Positions 36,101 to 49,369 of a DNA stretch of 64,000 nucleotides are shown one piece after another (the first letter of the stretch is position 1; every line of letters starts with the position of its first letter). Below the pieces are notes generated by a model. That model made no database searches and was not told the DNA's origin. It saw only the letters and a program-made list of their open reading frames with translations. The stretch is from Oscheius dolichura (Eukaryota > Nematoda > Chromadorea > Rhabditida > Rhabditidae), in assembly GCA_932521035.1 (NCBI GenBank), contig OW051493.1, positions 7,874,001 through 7,938,000 of the forward strand, given 5' to 3'. The position numbers and the translations under genes were made by a program.

Positions 36101-39100
36101 TTCGTCTTAAGACCCACTGGGATTTTACAGTAATCTTGAATCAGGGAACAGTAAAGTCACAAGACTGAGCAAAGAGTGGAATTTCCATTGGGAATGGGTT
36201 ATATATTTGGCTACCGTACCTTCTCAACGACATTTCCTCTCGTGTACTCGTCCAAGATGTCCGTCTCCTTTAAAACGTTACTGTATTGTGCCCGGACCTT
36301 TTCTGCCACATCTTCTGCATATTTCTTGGTCTTTAAAATCTTCTCATAACCGTCAGCCTTCCTTAGAAGGGATGGCAGCGAGAGAGGGAAGATTCCTGAC
36401 AACCGCATTGTACAGAAAACTTTTCTCAAATGAGGAGGACCCAACAGGAGTTGAGAGAACATCTAAACGTCTTATTTTTCGAGGAAAAGGCGGACTACAG
36501 TACCCAGAGCTGTTTATGCCCGCATTCTTCTTTGGTATAGGTTATATAGAACATCAGAATCTTCCATTTGATGTAACTTCTCAAAACTAGTTGCTTCTCC
36601 ATGGTTGCGGTGTACTCCTTCAGCACTACTGCCAATTTCTTCATCCACAATTGACCATCCCTCAAGGCGACAGGTTCCATTCGACTCAACGAGAGCCCGG
36701 TGACTTTGGAGAAGAAATACTGCCAGTCAAACTACAAAACTCCCGATTATTTTATCCAGGAAGGACCAGAACCTCAGGAGCGATTTGATGTATCCTCTCG
36801 ATGGTGACCACCTCGTAGAGATCGTTCTCCAGCTCGGTCTCCTCTGGCCAACAATGGGTTATTTTCCATTCTAACACTATCATCTCGGCTATTCGACGCG
36901 GTATTTCGTCAGATTTCAAACCAAGAATATCTGCCAGCTCGTTACCAGTGTTGTAGAGGAGGTTCGCCAGTTTCTGAAGATATGATTTGGATATTTTTTG
37001 AACAAGATGGGGTGAGGTGCCATTTAGGACAGATATTGGTACCTGAGAGGCCATCAAATGGAGTTTTTCTGATTCAGGGATTGTAAAGGGAGGATGAGAG
37101 ATACTGTAACCGCAAAAAGTTTGATTCCCAGGACTGAATTTTGGTCTAATATTGGGAAAAAAGTGGGTAACGTTCTTTATAAGCGTTCCCCATGAGTTAG
37201 GCTACAGTAACCACAAGAAACTCCCAGTTAATAATTTAAGCAGTAATTACCAAGCAGGGGAGATCATTGAGATTATAGGGACAGTGATTTTGGGTACTCA
37301 CATTGGGTGTATTCGGATCCAAGACGTCCTCAACCGTGGGAACAGGGCTCCTATAAAAATTTCTTTCCAGAAGTAGTGGCATTTGTTGATACATCTGTAA
37401 TTTAACAGTGTAGAGAGCAAAATACGGTATTCGTACAGTAATGATATGTTCAGATGAATTCAAATAATTGACTTGAACTCCCGCAAAGAATACAGGAAAA
37501 ACGGATAGATTGAAAGCGTTGAGCACATCATCCTCCAGCGGTGTCTGCAGTAGTTCCCTTTTCATTCTCTCCGCGCCTTCTTCGGTTGGTTCTTCTACCA
37601 GGAGGACAGGATTCTGGGCTGAATCCAGCACGGCGACGACTTTTGGTTCGGAGGAGAAGAGGTCAGGCATCCAGCCGCCAAGACTCTAAAGAGAATTGAG
37701 TTGAATGACCCAAGAAGCAAAGGGTCAGACCTCAATGAGATCCAGAACGGGTCGGATTCCTATGGCTGGGAGGATTTCTGTATTGGTGCATTGTTGGAAG
37801 ACCTGGAACAAGAAACCATCTATATATTGACGGCCACCAACAGACTCAATTTTTTAATTGTTATACGATTTTAGCCGCTTCTACCACAAAGCCAAGAGAC
37901 CCATTCAACTCATGATTCACAAATATTCACCAGAGGACCCTTGTAGCGCTACTCTGGAGCCGTATTAGCCTAGTGGATTCTTTCACAGTCCGACACTAGC
38001 GTTTGGATTCGGCCCCAAACGATACCCTCGGGCTTTCCCTTTTTCAACAGCCTCGGCTCAAGCCAGGGGCAGCAAAATACCGTTTGATATACTCGGATCC
38101 TGGTCAACTGTTCATTTTTGAATAAAAAGACGGCAGACCAAGCTTTTCGAACCAGTTCTCCCATAAAATAGTCGCAGAAAGATTTGGTTCCCCAAATTTT
38201 GGAGGCCAGTCCACTTGGAGCCCTAGTTCTCGTCCCCTTTCTCCTCTTACGCGATTCTATTCCTGTCTCCGCCATTCTCCTGTACATCTCAATGATCTGT
38301 CTCAAGTTCTGCTAATTTCTCTCCTCCCTGCTGGTCTCTTTATCTCTAGACATAATCCTCCCCATAATCCTATTTCGTTATACTTTATGCGTACTGAAAT
38401 AGCCTGCCCCCAGCCCAAATGATTAGCAATATGAAAGCCTAATCCTATTAGCTTTAAATAATTTCTCTCCAATTTCTAAAAATGTCCCCTCGAGACTCAC
38501 CTTGACAGTGGCGGCTTCTCCTCGGTTCAATTCGAAAGGGAAGCGCCCGGCCGCCGCGTCCAACATGGCTTTGACCACCCGGTCCTGGGCGGCCTGTGTC
38601 GTTTTATAGAGCATATTCCATTGGTTATGGTTGAGACTGACGGACTGATTTATCCAATTACCACAAGAATATTGAAAGAAATCTGGAAATGATCAATTGG
38701 GGTACTGTAACAGGCGGGGAACGAACCTTCACATGGATCAATGCTGAGATCCATATTTGATGATAATCTGGCTGAACTCGTAGTGCATTTAAGAGAAGTA
38801 CAATCTGCAACTTTTATATTATACCAGAATGCCTCCGGCGGCCTTTGGCCGCGTTTGGATTACAAATTTGACAGTCGAAAAAGAATTGGCCGTCGAAAAA
38901 GGTCAAACGGTCGAAACTTTCTGCTTCTCTCTCATTTGACCTGTCAATCCGTACAGACGACAGGTCTTGCAGACAGACAGAGATCTGCCTATTATTAGGG
39001 TAGGATTTTTCTCTTTTTAGGGTTAGAATTTGCGGAGGAGTTTTATTTGTCGCGTCCCCTTACTCTCCTACTCCCCTAAATTGGGAGGATATCCTCAATT

Positions 39101-41535
39101 AGTCGAGGATTCAATTATATCTGCCGCTCCTGTTTGAACTTGGCCATGCCCTCAAATAGAATTAGAGCCCCCTGGTCTCCCCCTAGTAGAGCTTCTTCCA
39201 TAAGAGGAAATGAACGCGGACTAATCGGCTCCAAGCAGAGCAATTTTTGACGGGGAGAAGTGCAGTTGTTCTCTTGTTATCATGGAGCTTTGAGGAGGAA
39301 GAAGGCGAGAATTTTTGAATAGTAGGCTATTCAGAATTTCTACAGTTTGTACAGACCTAACAGTCTTCAAATTGCCGCTGTCAGAGGCCTGGAAGAGTTT
39401 ATAACCCAGAATTTGAAGCTACGGCCAGTCAGGGCCTCCTCTACCCGGATATTTGAAAGACCCTGCTCCCAATTGCCATCTAACCCATCTCATCTATTCA
39501 GAAGACGGTTATCCAGGACATAGCCACCTCCAGCTTGGCCATAGGCCATTCCGATCCTTTGTTTTCTATCCCCCGAGGGAATATCACAAAAAACTGTCAT
39601 CCCCGGGAGCCGGAACAAGCCAGAACGGAGCATCTCGTACGTGCATTACACTAGCTTTAAATTATAGCAATGGTGAGTCACGAAATGAGTCAGAGATTTG
39701 TTGAAGTAAACAAAAAAATCCTAGAGAGCCTTGGTCAACGTTTGGAAGCGAGGCTCGGTCAAGATTCCAGGATCTGACCGCTTCCGAAGCCTTATAAGGA
39801 CCCAGGTTACTGTCAGGCGGGGTCTTTTCAGCCTCAGAGCTGCTAAATCCTACCTTTTCTAATGTTCATTAATTGACATCATTTCGTACTTTCGTATCCA
39901 ACAAAAATATGGAGTATATCCCCAGACTTACGGCGCCCCCGTCCCCGGACCATTCCTTTCCCCCGCTATGATATCATCGGGGTACTCTAGTTTGCTGCTT
40001 TTCCCCCTCTCTCCGTCTTCAAAATCTATTAACAACGATAATTCGGTTATTGCCCAAGGCTGATGACTGTGACTTGTTTGTAACCGAAATGATCTTTCAT
40101 CGTAAACGGCGAGGGCTCCCCAGACGCGTAACCTTTTGATAGAGAGAGTCCTCCTCACGCTTCTTATCCCCTGAATGGGAATGTTGCGAACTGGGTGACA
40201 TCAGCGGAGATCTGTCTCTCTCCCTCTACACACCTTCGTGAACATAAATGTATCGTCTGTCCAATTATGATACGGGTGTGTGTCTGTGTGATATTTTCAA
40301 AGGATTACGTCTGATTTTGAAAGGAGCCACGGCTAGCACCTGTCGTCTAAGTACGTCAACCGCGGAGAAAGGGTTTAGAATTATGCAGGGGAGAGTGCAA
40401 CCTCTTATATTAATAGAGACACACTTACTTGTCATATGTGAATATAATAAATAGAGACCAAGGAGAACTGAGAATATGAAGAGCACAGTAACTAGAAATA
40501 CCCGTAGAATGAGGCAAAGTGAACACTGAAAATAGAGAGATTGGAAGATCGCTTCGGGACCTTTATAGACAGTCAATAAAAGGCCTATTTATCGCCTATG
40601 GCATACCGTATCCCAAGGTGTATAAAGTTTTCCCAAAATTCCAAAGAATCCCCCTAATTTCCTCCTCTCCGTTTTTCTCGTTTGGACCTAAAATGGGAAC
40701 CCGACTGTGGTAAAATTGCTTCTGGATACAGTAAAATCCCCCACAAGACCATTGGCAGTCCCCTTTTCCTTGCTCCCTTGTCTTTTTCTCCCCGTCGTCA
40801 CTGTCCTAACCCACTCTTTCTTCCCGAGCAGATTTGATAAAACGCACAATTGATCACTTATCATTTTTTTCTCTCTAGTAGTAGTATGTGAACAAGTTTC
40901 CGTTGAAAGGTGGTTCGCCAAATTGTGTTCATTATCTTTTTAACGCACACATCATTTTGATACCGGAACTCTGTTGAAGGCTAGAAGGGAGCAAGAGAAT
41001 AAGGGGCCTTGGGCGAAAAAGTCGGGAAAGGAAGCCAGGGTCTGGTCCAAGAATGAAAACAGGAGACCCCTCCGCTGCGGGACCAGGTTTGAAGTTCCCT
41101 GATCCCATAGCGGAGATGCGAATTTTGAACTCGTGGCGTTTTCCGTCGGAAATGGCTTTGTGGACCCTACCAAAAGGGAAATAGGGCCTACAGGTCAGTA
41201 TTCCCCCATTTTAAACACTAGGTTACGGTAATGAAATTAAAACTGAACCTACCCTTTTCCTTCTTACAGTACGCTTATCTTCTGTGGGGGAGCCGTGACC
41301 TGCTGTCAACCCGCTCGACTCCAAGCCATTCTGAAAATCGTCTACCATTAGAAGGTCTCTCTAACTGTCTAATTAGGGAATAATAGTCTAATTTTTTGGC
41401 ATAAGTGATATCTAGTATTACCACTATCTCATCGTCAAGTATTGGCATGAGGTCCGTTTCGTCAGAATCGGCATCGGCGTCGGAAAAGTGGCGTCCATGT
41501 TTTCGGGAGACGCCCGCGCGACAAATTGGGTGCAT
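33177..41535 (-). CDS. Neprilysin/ECE-like M13 zinc metallopeptidase, type II membrane protein
   Basis: Eighteen exons give about 735 residues, the normal M13 size. Exon 1 (41422-41535) is a short acidic cytoplasmic tail and exon 2 (40429-40525) the membrane anchor ([18 protein letters not shown]). Exon 3 (38727-38804) reads [18 protein letters not shown] then [14 protein letters not shown] across the next junction. The zinc site HEMTH is in [14 protein letters not shown] (34848-34915), the third ligand Glu in [10 protein letters not shown] (34029-34088). The end, [20 protein letters not shown] through NKCRVW, is the family C terminus. The family cleaves extracellular peptides. The usual NA(Y/F) substrate-binding motif is replaced: the aligned segment reads [20 protein letters not shown] (35700-35814). 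Two joints are uncertain: 36362-36552, where about 40 usual residues are absent, and exon 13 to 14, which is one nucleotide out of phase. Confidence 0.9.
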
Positions 41536-44500
41536 TCCGCCCCCGCTCGTTTGTGTTCGACCTCTCTCTTCTTCTCACAATCACGCACACAACACTATAC
41601 AGTTTATTCTTATTGTAGAAAGAGAAAGAGAAAGAAGAGAAAGTAGAGAAGAAAAGAGGTAGAAGACTATAAAGAATTAAAAATCACCGCTGATTTCCTG
41701 CGCTCGGCATTGTGGTTGAACATGCGGCGGACATCGGCAAAAAAGACGGTAGAATAGGGGGCGGAGCAAGGAAGCTGCTGCGCTATGGAAGGGATACGGA
41801 GCGAGCGGGATTAACAACTGGGCAGGGCTCGGCTGGACGTGGTTTTAAACTATTGCTCCCGGTAATTATGAACTATGAAAAGAATTCGAGAGGGGGAAAG
41901 TGACGAGGAACTGGAGGAGAATGATTGAGGAAGTCCGGAATACAATGGAACCAACAGAGACCAAAAAGAGCTTCTAGCTTGACCTTTATGACGTCATATT
42001 AGAAATTGGGGTAAACGGACGTTTGGAATACGGTAATAAGATGGCAACAAGAGGGAAAAAGATCTGGATTTCATAAGGGGAATGATTTATTCAAGGGAAG
42101 GTAGCGAACATTGACGCATAGTCTGGTTCCCAAAATGGTGCAAGATTTCGACAGTCTCGGGGAATTCCCGTTGCCACAACGGAGGGGGCTTATAGTCATC
42201 GTCAGCATCACCTGAGGTTTGCCTTCTTGATGGAAAAATTGGGAGTCAGTCACTCCAAGGGGGATCTTCAGCCTTCTAAGAAAGTTACTGTATCCATGAA
42301 CAAGCGCACAGTTTGAGCAGGACAGGGAATTCGGGAATGGGAAATATAAAGGTAGTGGTAGTTTTCCATAACATTCGCCAATCTGTGATGATCCAAATTA
42401 CTCGGAACTCTACAATAAGTCGCTATAAATGGAGCAGAGAGTTGTTAGCAATTGCAGGTATTCAGGAAATTAGAAAATATGAAAAATACGGAACCATAAT
42501 AGGAATATAATATATATGGGGGCAGGGGCATAAATAGGGACCACGTAGTTACTTTATAGCAGCTACAGTAATCTTTTCCTGCGGTTAGAAGAAGAGCGCT
42601 ACAGTGGAAGACGATAAAGAGCCTCCCAGTCCCAGTTTGAACCAGAACATGAATGGTCGAATGAGGATGGTGAAGTGGCCAAAATAAACACTTTGCCCAA
42701 ATTTGAGCAAATGAGCTTAAATTTCCCAGCCCAAACGAAATGAATGACGACAAAATGACGCCAGTAGCCCACCCCGTATTTCCCCAAATGTTCCATGAGT
42801 TTTATGTTCCAGCTATAAACCATTGTGTCGACGTAGAGAGTTCCGTTTGGGGGCGGATAACAGGAAAAGAGATGGGTGGTCTGTTCTACGAAAAAGGTGG
42901 GAAAGTGTTAGAATGAGCGAAGAAGAAAAAGAAGGTAAGAAAGTGGTCAACTGTGCTGAACATCTCACAAAGCAAATGGAAAACAAATAACACGACGATC
43001 TTTGACATTTCCTTGGAGAAGTTGCAGGAGGGGTACAAGTGGGTTTGTGGAGAGCTTGGGGCCCAAAAAACTGGAGGATGGATTTTCAAAAAGTGTTGCA
43101 CAGGCCGATCGTGACGGGATCATTCAGAGACCAACAGTGGGATCGAAAGAGTGTTACAATTCCAACCGTTATTCATCCACTGGCTAGATTTGAGCCAAAG
43201 GAGAGCCACGGGTGGAATTTAAGGCAAAATCTCGTATTTTAAAAGAACTCAAAAGGCCTGGTAATTAGCGGTAGGTTTAAAGAAAATTTTGAGCCAAGAA
43301 CTCGGAGAGCGTACCTGGAAGGCGAGACGGTATAAGCCGTAACATCGCTCTCGACCCATCCAAAGATCAACAATAGGGACCGACACCTTTTCGACATCCG
43401 GTTGATTGAACGGAAATGTGTGTTTTATATATGTGTCTGGTCAAATATAGCCAAAAAACAAAACACGATGAAATAGAGCGGAAGTAATGTGGATTCAACA
43501 CGTGGGGCAGGCAGTGACGGTTTCGTTTGGTGGAGCAAAGGATTGCCTAATTGCCCCCTGAAGCCTTCGTCCAAGGGTCGACAGAAAGGACAAAAAATAG
43601 ATGGTGGATACTCAATGCAAGATACTCTACTGAAGAAAAGAATAAGGAATCATTTAAGCAGTTTTCTCAAGTTACTGTAGAAGAAAACACGCGTCATTAT
43701 CACTCAGGCCTCCCACCCCTTTATGCTACAAATTCGTCGGCCACCAGTTTTGACCCAGGCCTCTTGAACCGGGTCTGATTAACTTTAAATCTAACAGTGT
43801 CATGTAAAGGGCTGTTTCTTACCTCCCATCGTAGAGAGAATACGTTGTTTAGTGTAGCGAGAAGGGCATTGGATATGCAGCAGTTGGACCGGGAGACTAC
43901 CGTATAAGAGGGCGCCCGGTGCATATAACGGAGGCCAGCGCGAGGTCTTCCCCTTTTATGCTCTTCTTTTCTCCTCCGTACGTACGCATACACGTATCAC
44001 GGAAGTGTACTACTACTTCAAAACAAGGAAATGAAATAGTCGACGTGATGATGCATCCTATGAGGGGTTTCCTAATTATGGGAAGCCAGATCATGCGGGA
44101 AGAATATACGGCTCAAACTGGTGGGAGAAGGTGTTCGAACAAGTTACGACATCATTTTGGACTGAGGAGGAGGTAGATGACATAAGCGTACGTGTCTTTA
44201 CGGATGGATCAAAACCTACAATCACTGCCATGCTCCGAAAACAGCTCGTCATTCTTGGGAGTAAACTTGGTCATAAGCGCCTTTTGTTCAAGTTTTTCCC
44301 TGGTTTTGGGCGTATTCAAACATCTTCAAAAGGTGTCCTCAATAAGAAAACTTGACATTGGTATATGAATGCGTTGATTAAATGGGCGAATGTGTACCGG
44401 ACCCCTCTGGCCTGTGGCCTGCCCCCGGCTCTAAACCCTGTCCTTACTGGACCGTAACCTGTCCTCTCTCTCTCACTAGGAAAGATAGAAGCCAGGGGGC

Positions 44501-45260
44501 TGGAGGTTTAGGATCTAAAGGTCTGTGGCCGTTCGTCTGCTGGGCAGACTCCAAGGCAGACTGTCTCGTCTGCTATAGAGCCAGTTGCATCGTCGGGTAT
44601 CCTCGAGGGTAATGATTATGCAACTGCCTCCTTTAGAGTTTTAATGGGCAAAATAATCCAATGGGCTGGCTGGGGCAGGCTAGGGGCAGTTCTATGAACC
44701 CTAGCCTTGTGGTCTGTAGGCTTGTGGGCGGATGCCTGGAGTGGTGGGAAGAGATGCCCTGTTCCAAACCCCCACCCGGTTATCTTTGGACCTAACTACG
44801 GTTCAAAATAACAAATAATAGAGAAGTAGACTGTCTGAAATGACGAAAGCATAATGACGTATTAGGCCCAAATTCAATGTTTGACGAACTGGGAAGAGAA
44901 ACACGATGCCGGGGGAGTGAGAGAGATCTTGATCAGTCTATGGGCTGGCTTATGGTCTACCAAATTGGATTATTCTGTTCGAGAGAGAAGGTAATTTGTA
45001 ATTACTACGAAACGGGAAATATTTGATCTTTGGTAGGGCAGAAAACGTGGATAAATCAAATTTCTACGTTGGATTGGAGGCGGCGGGGACAATGGAAGGT
45101 TCTTTTGCAATTACGAGTGGGATACGAGCCGGCCGTGACAGGTGGGCTACACACATCCGTTAAAAATTTAAGAAATGTGTGTAGGCCGCTGGCGGAACAC
45201 TTTGCAAAGAAGCAATGAACAAAAAATGCAGATGTCTTGCAGAATGACATGTGCGTAATC

Positions 45261-45282
45261 TATCCCCCGTAAAATCTCGGCA
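45261..45282. mobile_element. Palindromic element, short arm fragment
   Basis: CCCGTAAAATCTCGGC, the inner part of the left arm, without a partner arm nearby. Confidence 0.5.
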
Positions 45283-46687
45283 GCTGATCTGGGAAGAGAT
45301 AGGAAGTGAGATAGAAATGGCTTCTCAGTGTCCAGAAAATGGAACAATTGGAAAATTATGTGTCCTCCCATTGAACAGGGTCATTTCCGCAGCAATTCGG
45401 TCAATTTACAGGAGTCAACAAATAGGACCCAAAGAACCTGTTGATCTCCTCTCTCTGGTAGTTCTGGTGGTGTTGATGCCAGCCAGAGAGCGCAAAAGTG
45501 AGTGCAGGTCTTTCCGTCTCGGATCCTAGACCCGTGGATTCAGTCTGACCCGGACTTGCTTGAACGGGCGGGTCGAGAACCAGACATCGGCCCCGTAGCC
45601 CTAGGTTTTGGCGATGTTCAGGGCTGACAACTTAGACAAGTTTTGGATGGGTTCAAATAAAGGGTTTCTAAAGGTTCAGTCAAGTAGGCAGGGAATACTT
45701 CAGAGACTTCTTTTCGGATTTTCAGCCCCTGGAGGGGTGCCAGATGTTTATTTTCCCCTATTCCAGCAGCTTTCCGAGAGACAATTCTCCCATGGGAGGC
45801 TTTGCGGGATCCATTGGTTACAGGGAACCCCCAGGCCGTCGGCAGGATGGCTTCATACAGTCATGGCCCCATAAAGGATTCACCTTCGATCGTGGATTAG
45901 TTCTGGTCTTGGACAAGCAGGATTAAGCAAAAATTAGTACCGGGAACGAATTGAAAAAAGAGGAAGAGGGGACCCAGCTGGAAGTCTTCTACAATATGTG
46001 TGGGTCGAATAAACGTAGACAGAGGAATGAGAATGACGAGAGCCTGTCAGATGCACGGTTCTCCCCCCAGTCTCCTTGGGAGGTTAATGGGTTTCGAAAC
46101 GATGTTGTCATCATCTTATGACAATTATGACAAAAGACGAAAAGGTGGCAGACAATAACAAACTGTACGAATTAGTCGAGAGACTTGTACCCCCTCAAAA
46201 TAAACGAATTTACTCATCATTTTTAATCCAAGAACGGAAATTATTCGCTGTTATTTTTAGAGGAAATGATGACGCTACCGTAATCCCTAACATGACACAT
46301 TCTCCCCAGTCATAAGAAAAAAACAAGAAACGTGACTGTAACGGGAGGGAATTAGCCGGATGAGGGACACAGACCATTTTTAGCTCCTATTTGAGGGAGA
46401 AAGTGACCTCTTTGCAAATTGAAAAACATCGTAAAACGGGGGTGAAAATTCCCTCAAGCGAGTGTGAAATTCAAAGATATGAGGGGGTTTTTGTTCATTG
46501 AAACAGGAAGGAGGGAAAATATCGGGTCGTGCCCCCTCACGAGGGCAGGCAGGTACCCAGAAATAGGAGGAGGAAAAAATAACCCGATACCATGGCATTT
46601 TAATGGCGGTTAGCCTGGACAAATCCTTTTTGGGTTACGGTATTTTCTAGAAGGACGACGTACAGCCAAAGAAGAAGTTAGAGGTGG

Positions 46688-46724
46688 TGGAGAAGGAGAA
46701 GGAGAAGGAGAAGGAGAGAGAGAG
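46688..46724. repeat. Purine microsatellite (GGAGAA)n then (GA)n
   Basis: Consecutive GGAGAA units pass into GAGAGAGAG. This is a simple polypurine tract. Confidence 0.9.
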
Positions 46725-47189
46725 TGGGAGGGAGAAGAGGGAAGGTAGAGGACAGCCACGGGTTGAGAGCTGCTCTTGGCCTGCTAGCCAGGACCGCGGA
46801 GATGGTCTTGTTCTCGGGGCCCGGGGTGGAGATGGCACCTCATAAGCGCACTGGGGATGAGCTGCACCTATAGGTGCACAAGAGAGGACTCTCAAAAGGT
46901 TCCGGAAAGTTTTTGGCCTATTTTTGAAGGTCTCCAGAGCAGGGCAAGGGGGCGATCCCCCTGTACATGACTCCCGGATATAACTAACTGGCAATTTTTA
47001 ATCAAGGAATCCATAAAGGAAAAGAGGAAAAACAAGACCATAATCCGGTCGTTGTTTTCCATTTTAATCCAGAAATTTAGCGGCTGTTTGTCCTTTGTCT
47101 CTCTTAGTTAAATGGCGCTCTCCCTATGAATAAGTGGTGCAGTAGTCAAAAAGCCGAGCGAGAGAGAGGGCACACCCTCACCCGTGAAT

Positions 47190-47352
47190 ATGCACTCGTC
47201 CGTAAATGGAATAGCTAAAGCTATAAATAGTCTACTGAAAGACGGGGAAGGACTCCAGGAGGTCAGTTTCTTTGCATGGCAAACCTTGTAGTTTGATCTT
47301 TCTCCCCTAGATTCTGGCGGCGGCTGGTAAAAGTGACCATCACGCCTTGTAA
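47190..47352 (+). CDS. Possible two-exon micro-ORF, 37 residues
   Basis: ATG at 47190 opens a 24-codon exon (SVNGIAKAINSLLKDGEGLQ) ending in a GTCAG donor at 47262. A 49-nt intron ends CCCCTAG and a 14-codon exon continues in phase (ILAAAGKSDHHAL) to a stop. Residue usage is protein-like and amphipathic. It may be the 3' end of a longer gene whose upstream exons I could not find, or chance. Confidence 0.25.
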
Positions 47353-48629
47353 AAACCGGCTACCATGGCCCTCGAGTGTTGTGACGTCGTTGCCGACGTC
47401 GACACCAAATTGCTACTGTTTTCACTCTTTTTATGGACAGGACGCGAGATAAAATCAAACTCAAGGAGGACAACACAGAGGGTTCTCCCCTTAAAATAGG
47501 AAAACGAACTCACCATAATACGACGTGACGCATCAGAAACATTATATAGGTGAGGAAGTCATCCACAAAAAGCAGAACAGATGAGCAGAGAGCGGGATGT
47601 GATCTGAAAAGGACGAGAAGTGCATGGGGAGGAGGAAGCTATTTAAGTGGGAAAAGCGGGGGGAGAAAAGGGAAGATTAGTTGAACAGTTCGAGGTGAAT
47701 AAGGAGCAGGTGAACGGGCGACATTAATTGGGGTTAAAAAGGTTAGAAAGGGATCGGAGACACAGTTGGGAGAGTTCTGGGGTGACAGGCGAAGAACAGG
47801 AAAAATTTCAACAAAAAAGGAACTGGGGAAAGGGAGGCTTTATAACGGACAGGATTGGGTTCGCACCCAATTTTTGAGCTTGAGAACCATTAGAATGGGA
47901 TCTGATGCTCGAATTTTCCACCCTAACACTGGTCAAACCTCTGTGTATCCTTTGGCAACTGGGAGAGGTCGTCAAACTTGCCCAAAACCCAAAAGGTAGG
48001 GTATAATCGCTTCCATTCCTGATTTATTCTCATTTTTCCTTATTTTTGTGTTCTACAATGAAAATGCCCCCTTTCAAATAATTTGAGAACGTTAAAAATT
48101 CCGTAGACTTCCGTTCCGCCGTCGCTTTGCAAAAGTATGAAGTTCCATTCCGCACAGCCCCGTGTACCGCAACTTTAAACCAGCTGGGGACATTTTTAAA
48201 GGGAAGAAAGCGGAAATTATCCAAAGCAATAAGGAACCAGAACCACAAAGTTGAAAAACACGCCGGAGGGAAGAGATTTTAAGGATATTTGGGGGATAGA
48301 GGCCGGAGGAGGAGTGGATGAGTCCAGTCATTGGTCATCGTCATTTCATATAACCCGCCACGGTTTATTTACTTATCTTTAGTAATAACGAACATAATGA
48401 AGAAGAAGGGGGAAACCTCCCTTGATGACGACATTTTGGGGAGGTGGAACCTTCACCACCCTCGCAACAATTGGCATTTTAAAAGCATCCATCATTCACG
48501 AGGCGACAACAAGGGCAACATGCGTAATGAGAGGAGATTGGAGAGGAAGAGACGAACACAACTTGCACCAGCACACACTTCCTCGACTGGTTCCGAGAAA
48601 CAGCAGCCAAAAGGGCAACGAGGGAGGCT

Positions 48630-48675
48630 TATCAACTATCCTCTAGGATCTTACGCCCCTAGAGGATAGTTGATA
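48630..48675. repeat. Perfect 18-bp inverted repeat with a 10-nt loop
   Basis: TATCAACTATCCTCTAGG, then ATCTTACGCC, then CCTAGAGGATAGTTGATA. The arms are exact reverse complements. Such a stem could form in RNA or as a cruciform. It lacks the T tract of a bacterial terminator, and none is expected in this genome. Confidence 0.9.
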
Positions 48676-49351
48676 GGGATACGGTAGCGGAAGTCCCCAT
48701 CTAGGGGTAGATGTCGTTTTGAGACATTTTTGTGGTCTGGTTATGGTAAGATTCCTTTAAACTTAGTTTTTGATCGGTCTTGGATGAAAGTTTGACCAAT
48801 GAACTATGCAGGTCAGAGAGGAACCTAATGCACCCTGGTCACGCACCTTGGATTTCAAGAATCGGCCAAAGACTCGAGGACTACAGGAACGGGGACTAAC
48901 TGGAAAGGGACTGGGCCATTTCACGGACCAAAATGGGATGAAATACCAAAATTTAACCTTCTTAAAAAGGAGGACTTACCGTAATCAGGGGGCTCCCCAT
49001 TAAAATAGTCTAATTAATGGAGTAGTGGAGTAATCGAGAGGAAGATATGATACATGATGTTTCTAGGATGGTCACGGTTCATTTGAGTTGAAAATCCTTA
49101 AAAAACAGTGAAAATTCTCATGTTCGAGTACGTCTAATGTCCCCACGTTGAGCTATTGTTTTACATGGATAAACCCTCGCTTTTTGTCTATGCGACCTCT
49201 ACAACATGATGCTATTGTGGGTGGAGGGGTTTAAAAAACTACTGCTAAGCTGCAGCAATCGCTTCAAGGGGGTAGTAAAACAAGAGGGAGGAGAGCTTAT
49301 TTATTCATCATCACTCTGGCCGTTCTCTATTGTATACACGGTAAACTTGGA

Positions 49352-49369
49352 CTCTCTCTCTCTCTCTCT
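49352..49369. repeat. (CT)n microsatellite
   Basis: Nine CT units in a row. Confidence 0.9.

Larger units (their letters stand above)
41536..47189. other. Gene-poor stretch, no confident gene
   Basis: Purine-rich DNA with AGAAA runs near 41620-41660, a fragment of the palindromic element at 45.26 kb and GGAGAA repeats at 46.7 kb. A 74-codon minus ATG frame at 42599-42823 and a plus frame at 44131-44355 look mildly protein-like but have no recognisable domain or splice support. Confidence 0.6.

Noticed and set aside
44131-44355. Plus-strand frame containing RVFTDGSK, like the RNase H motif of retroelements
   Set aside because: Only one short motif. No reverse transcriptase, integrase or other RNase H residues lie nearby.
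47840-47900. GGTTCGCACCC considered as a tRNA T-arm
   Set aside because: No acceptor stem, anticodon arm or D-arm can be folded around it. No other tRNA-like structure was found in the window.
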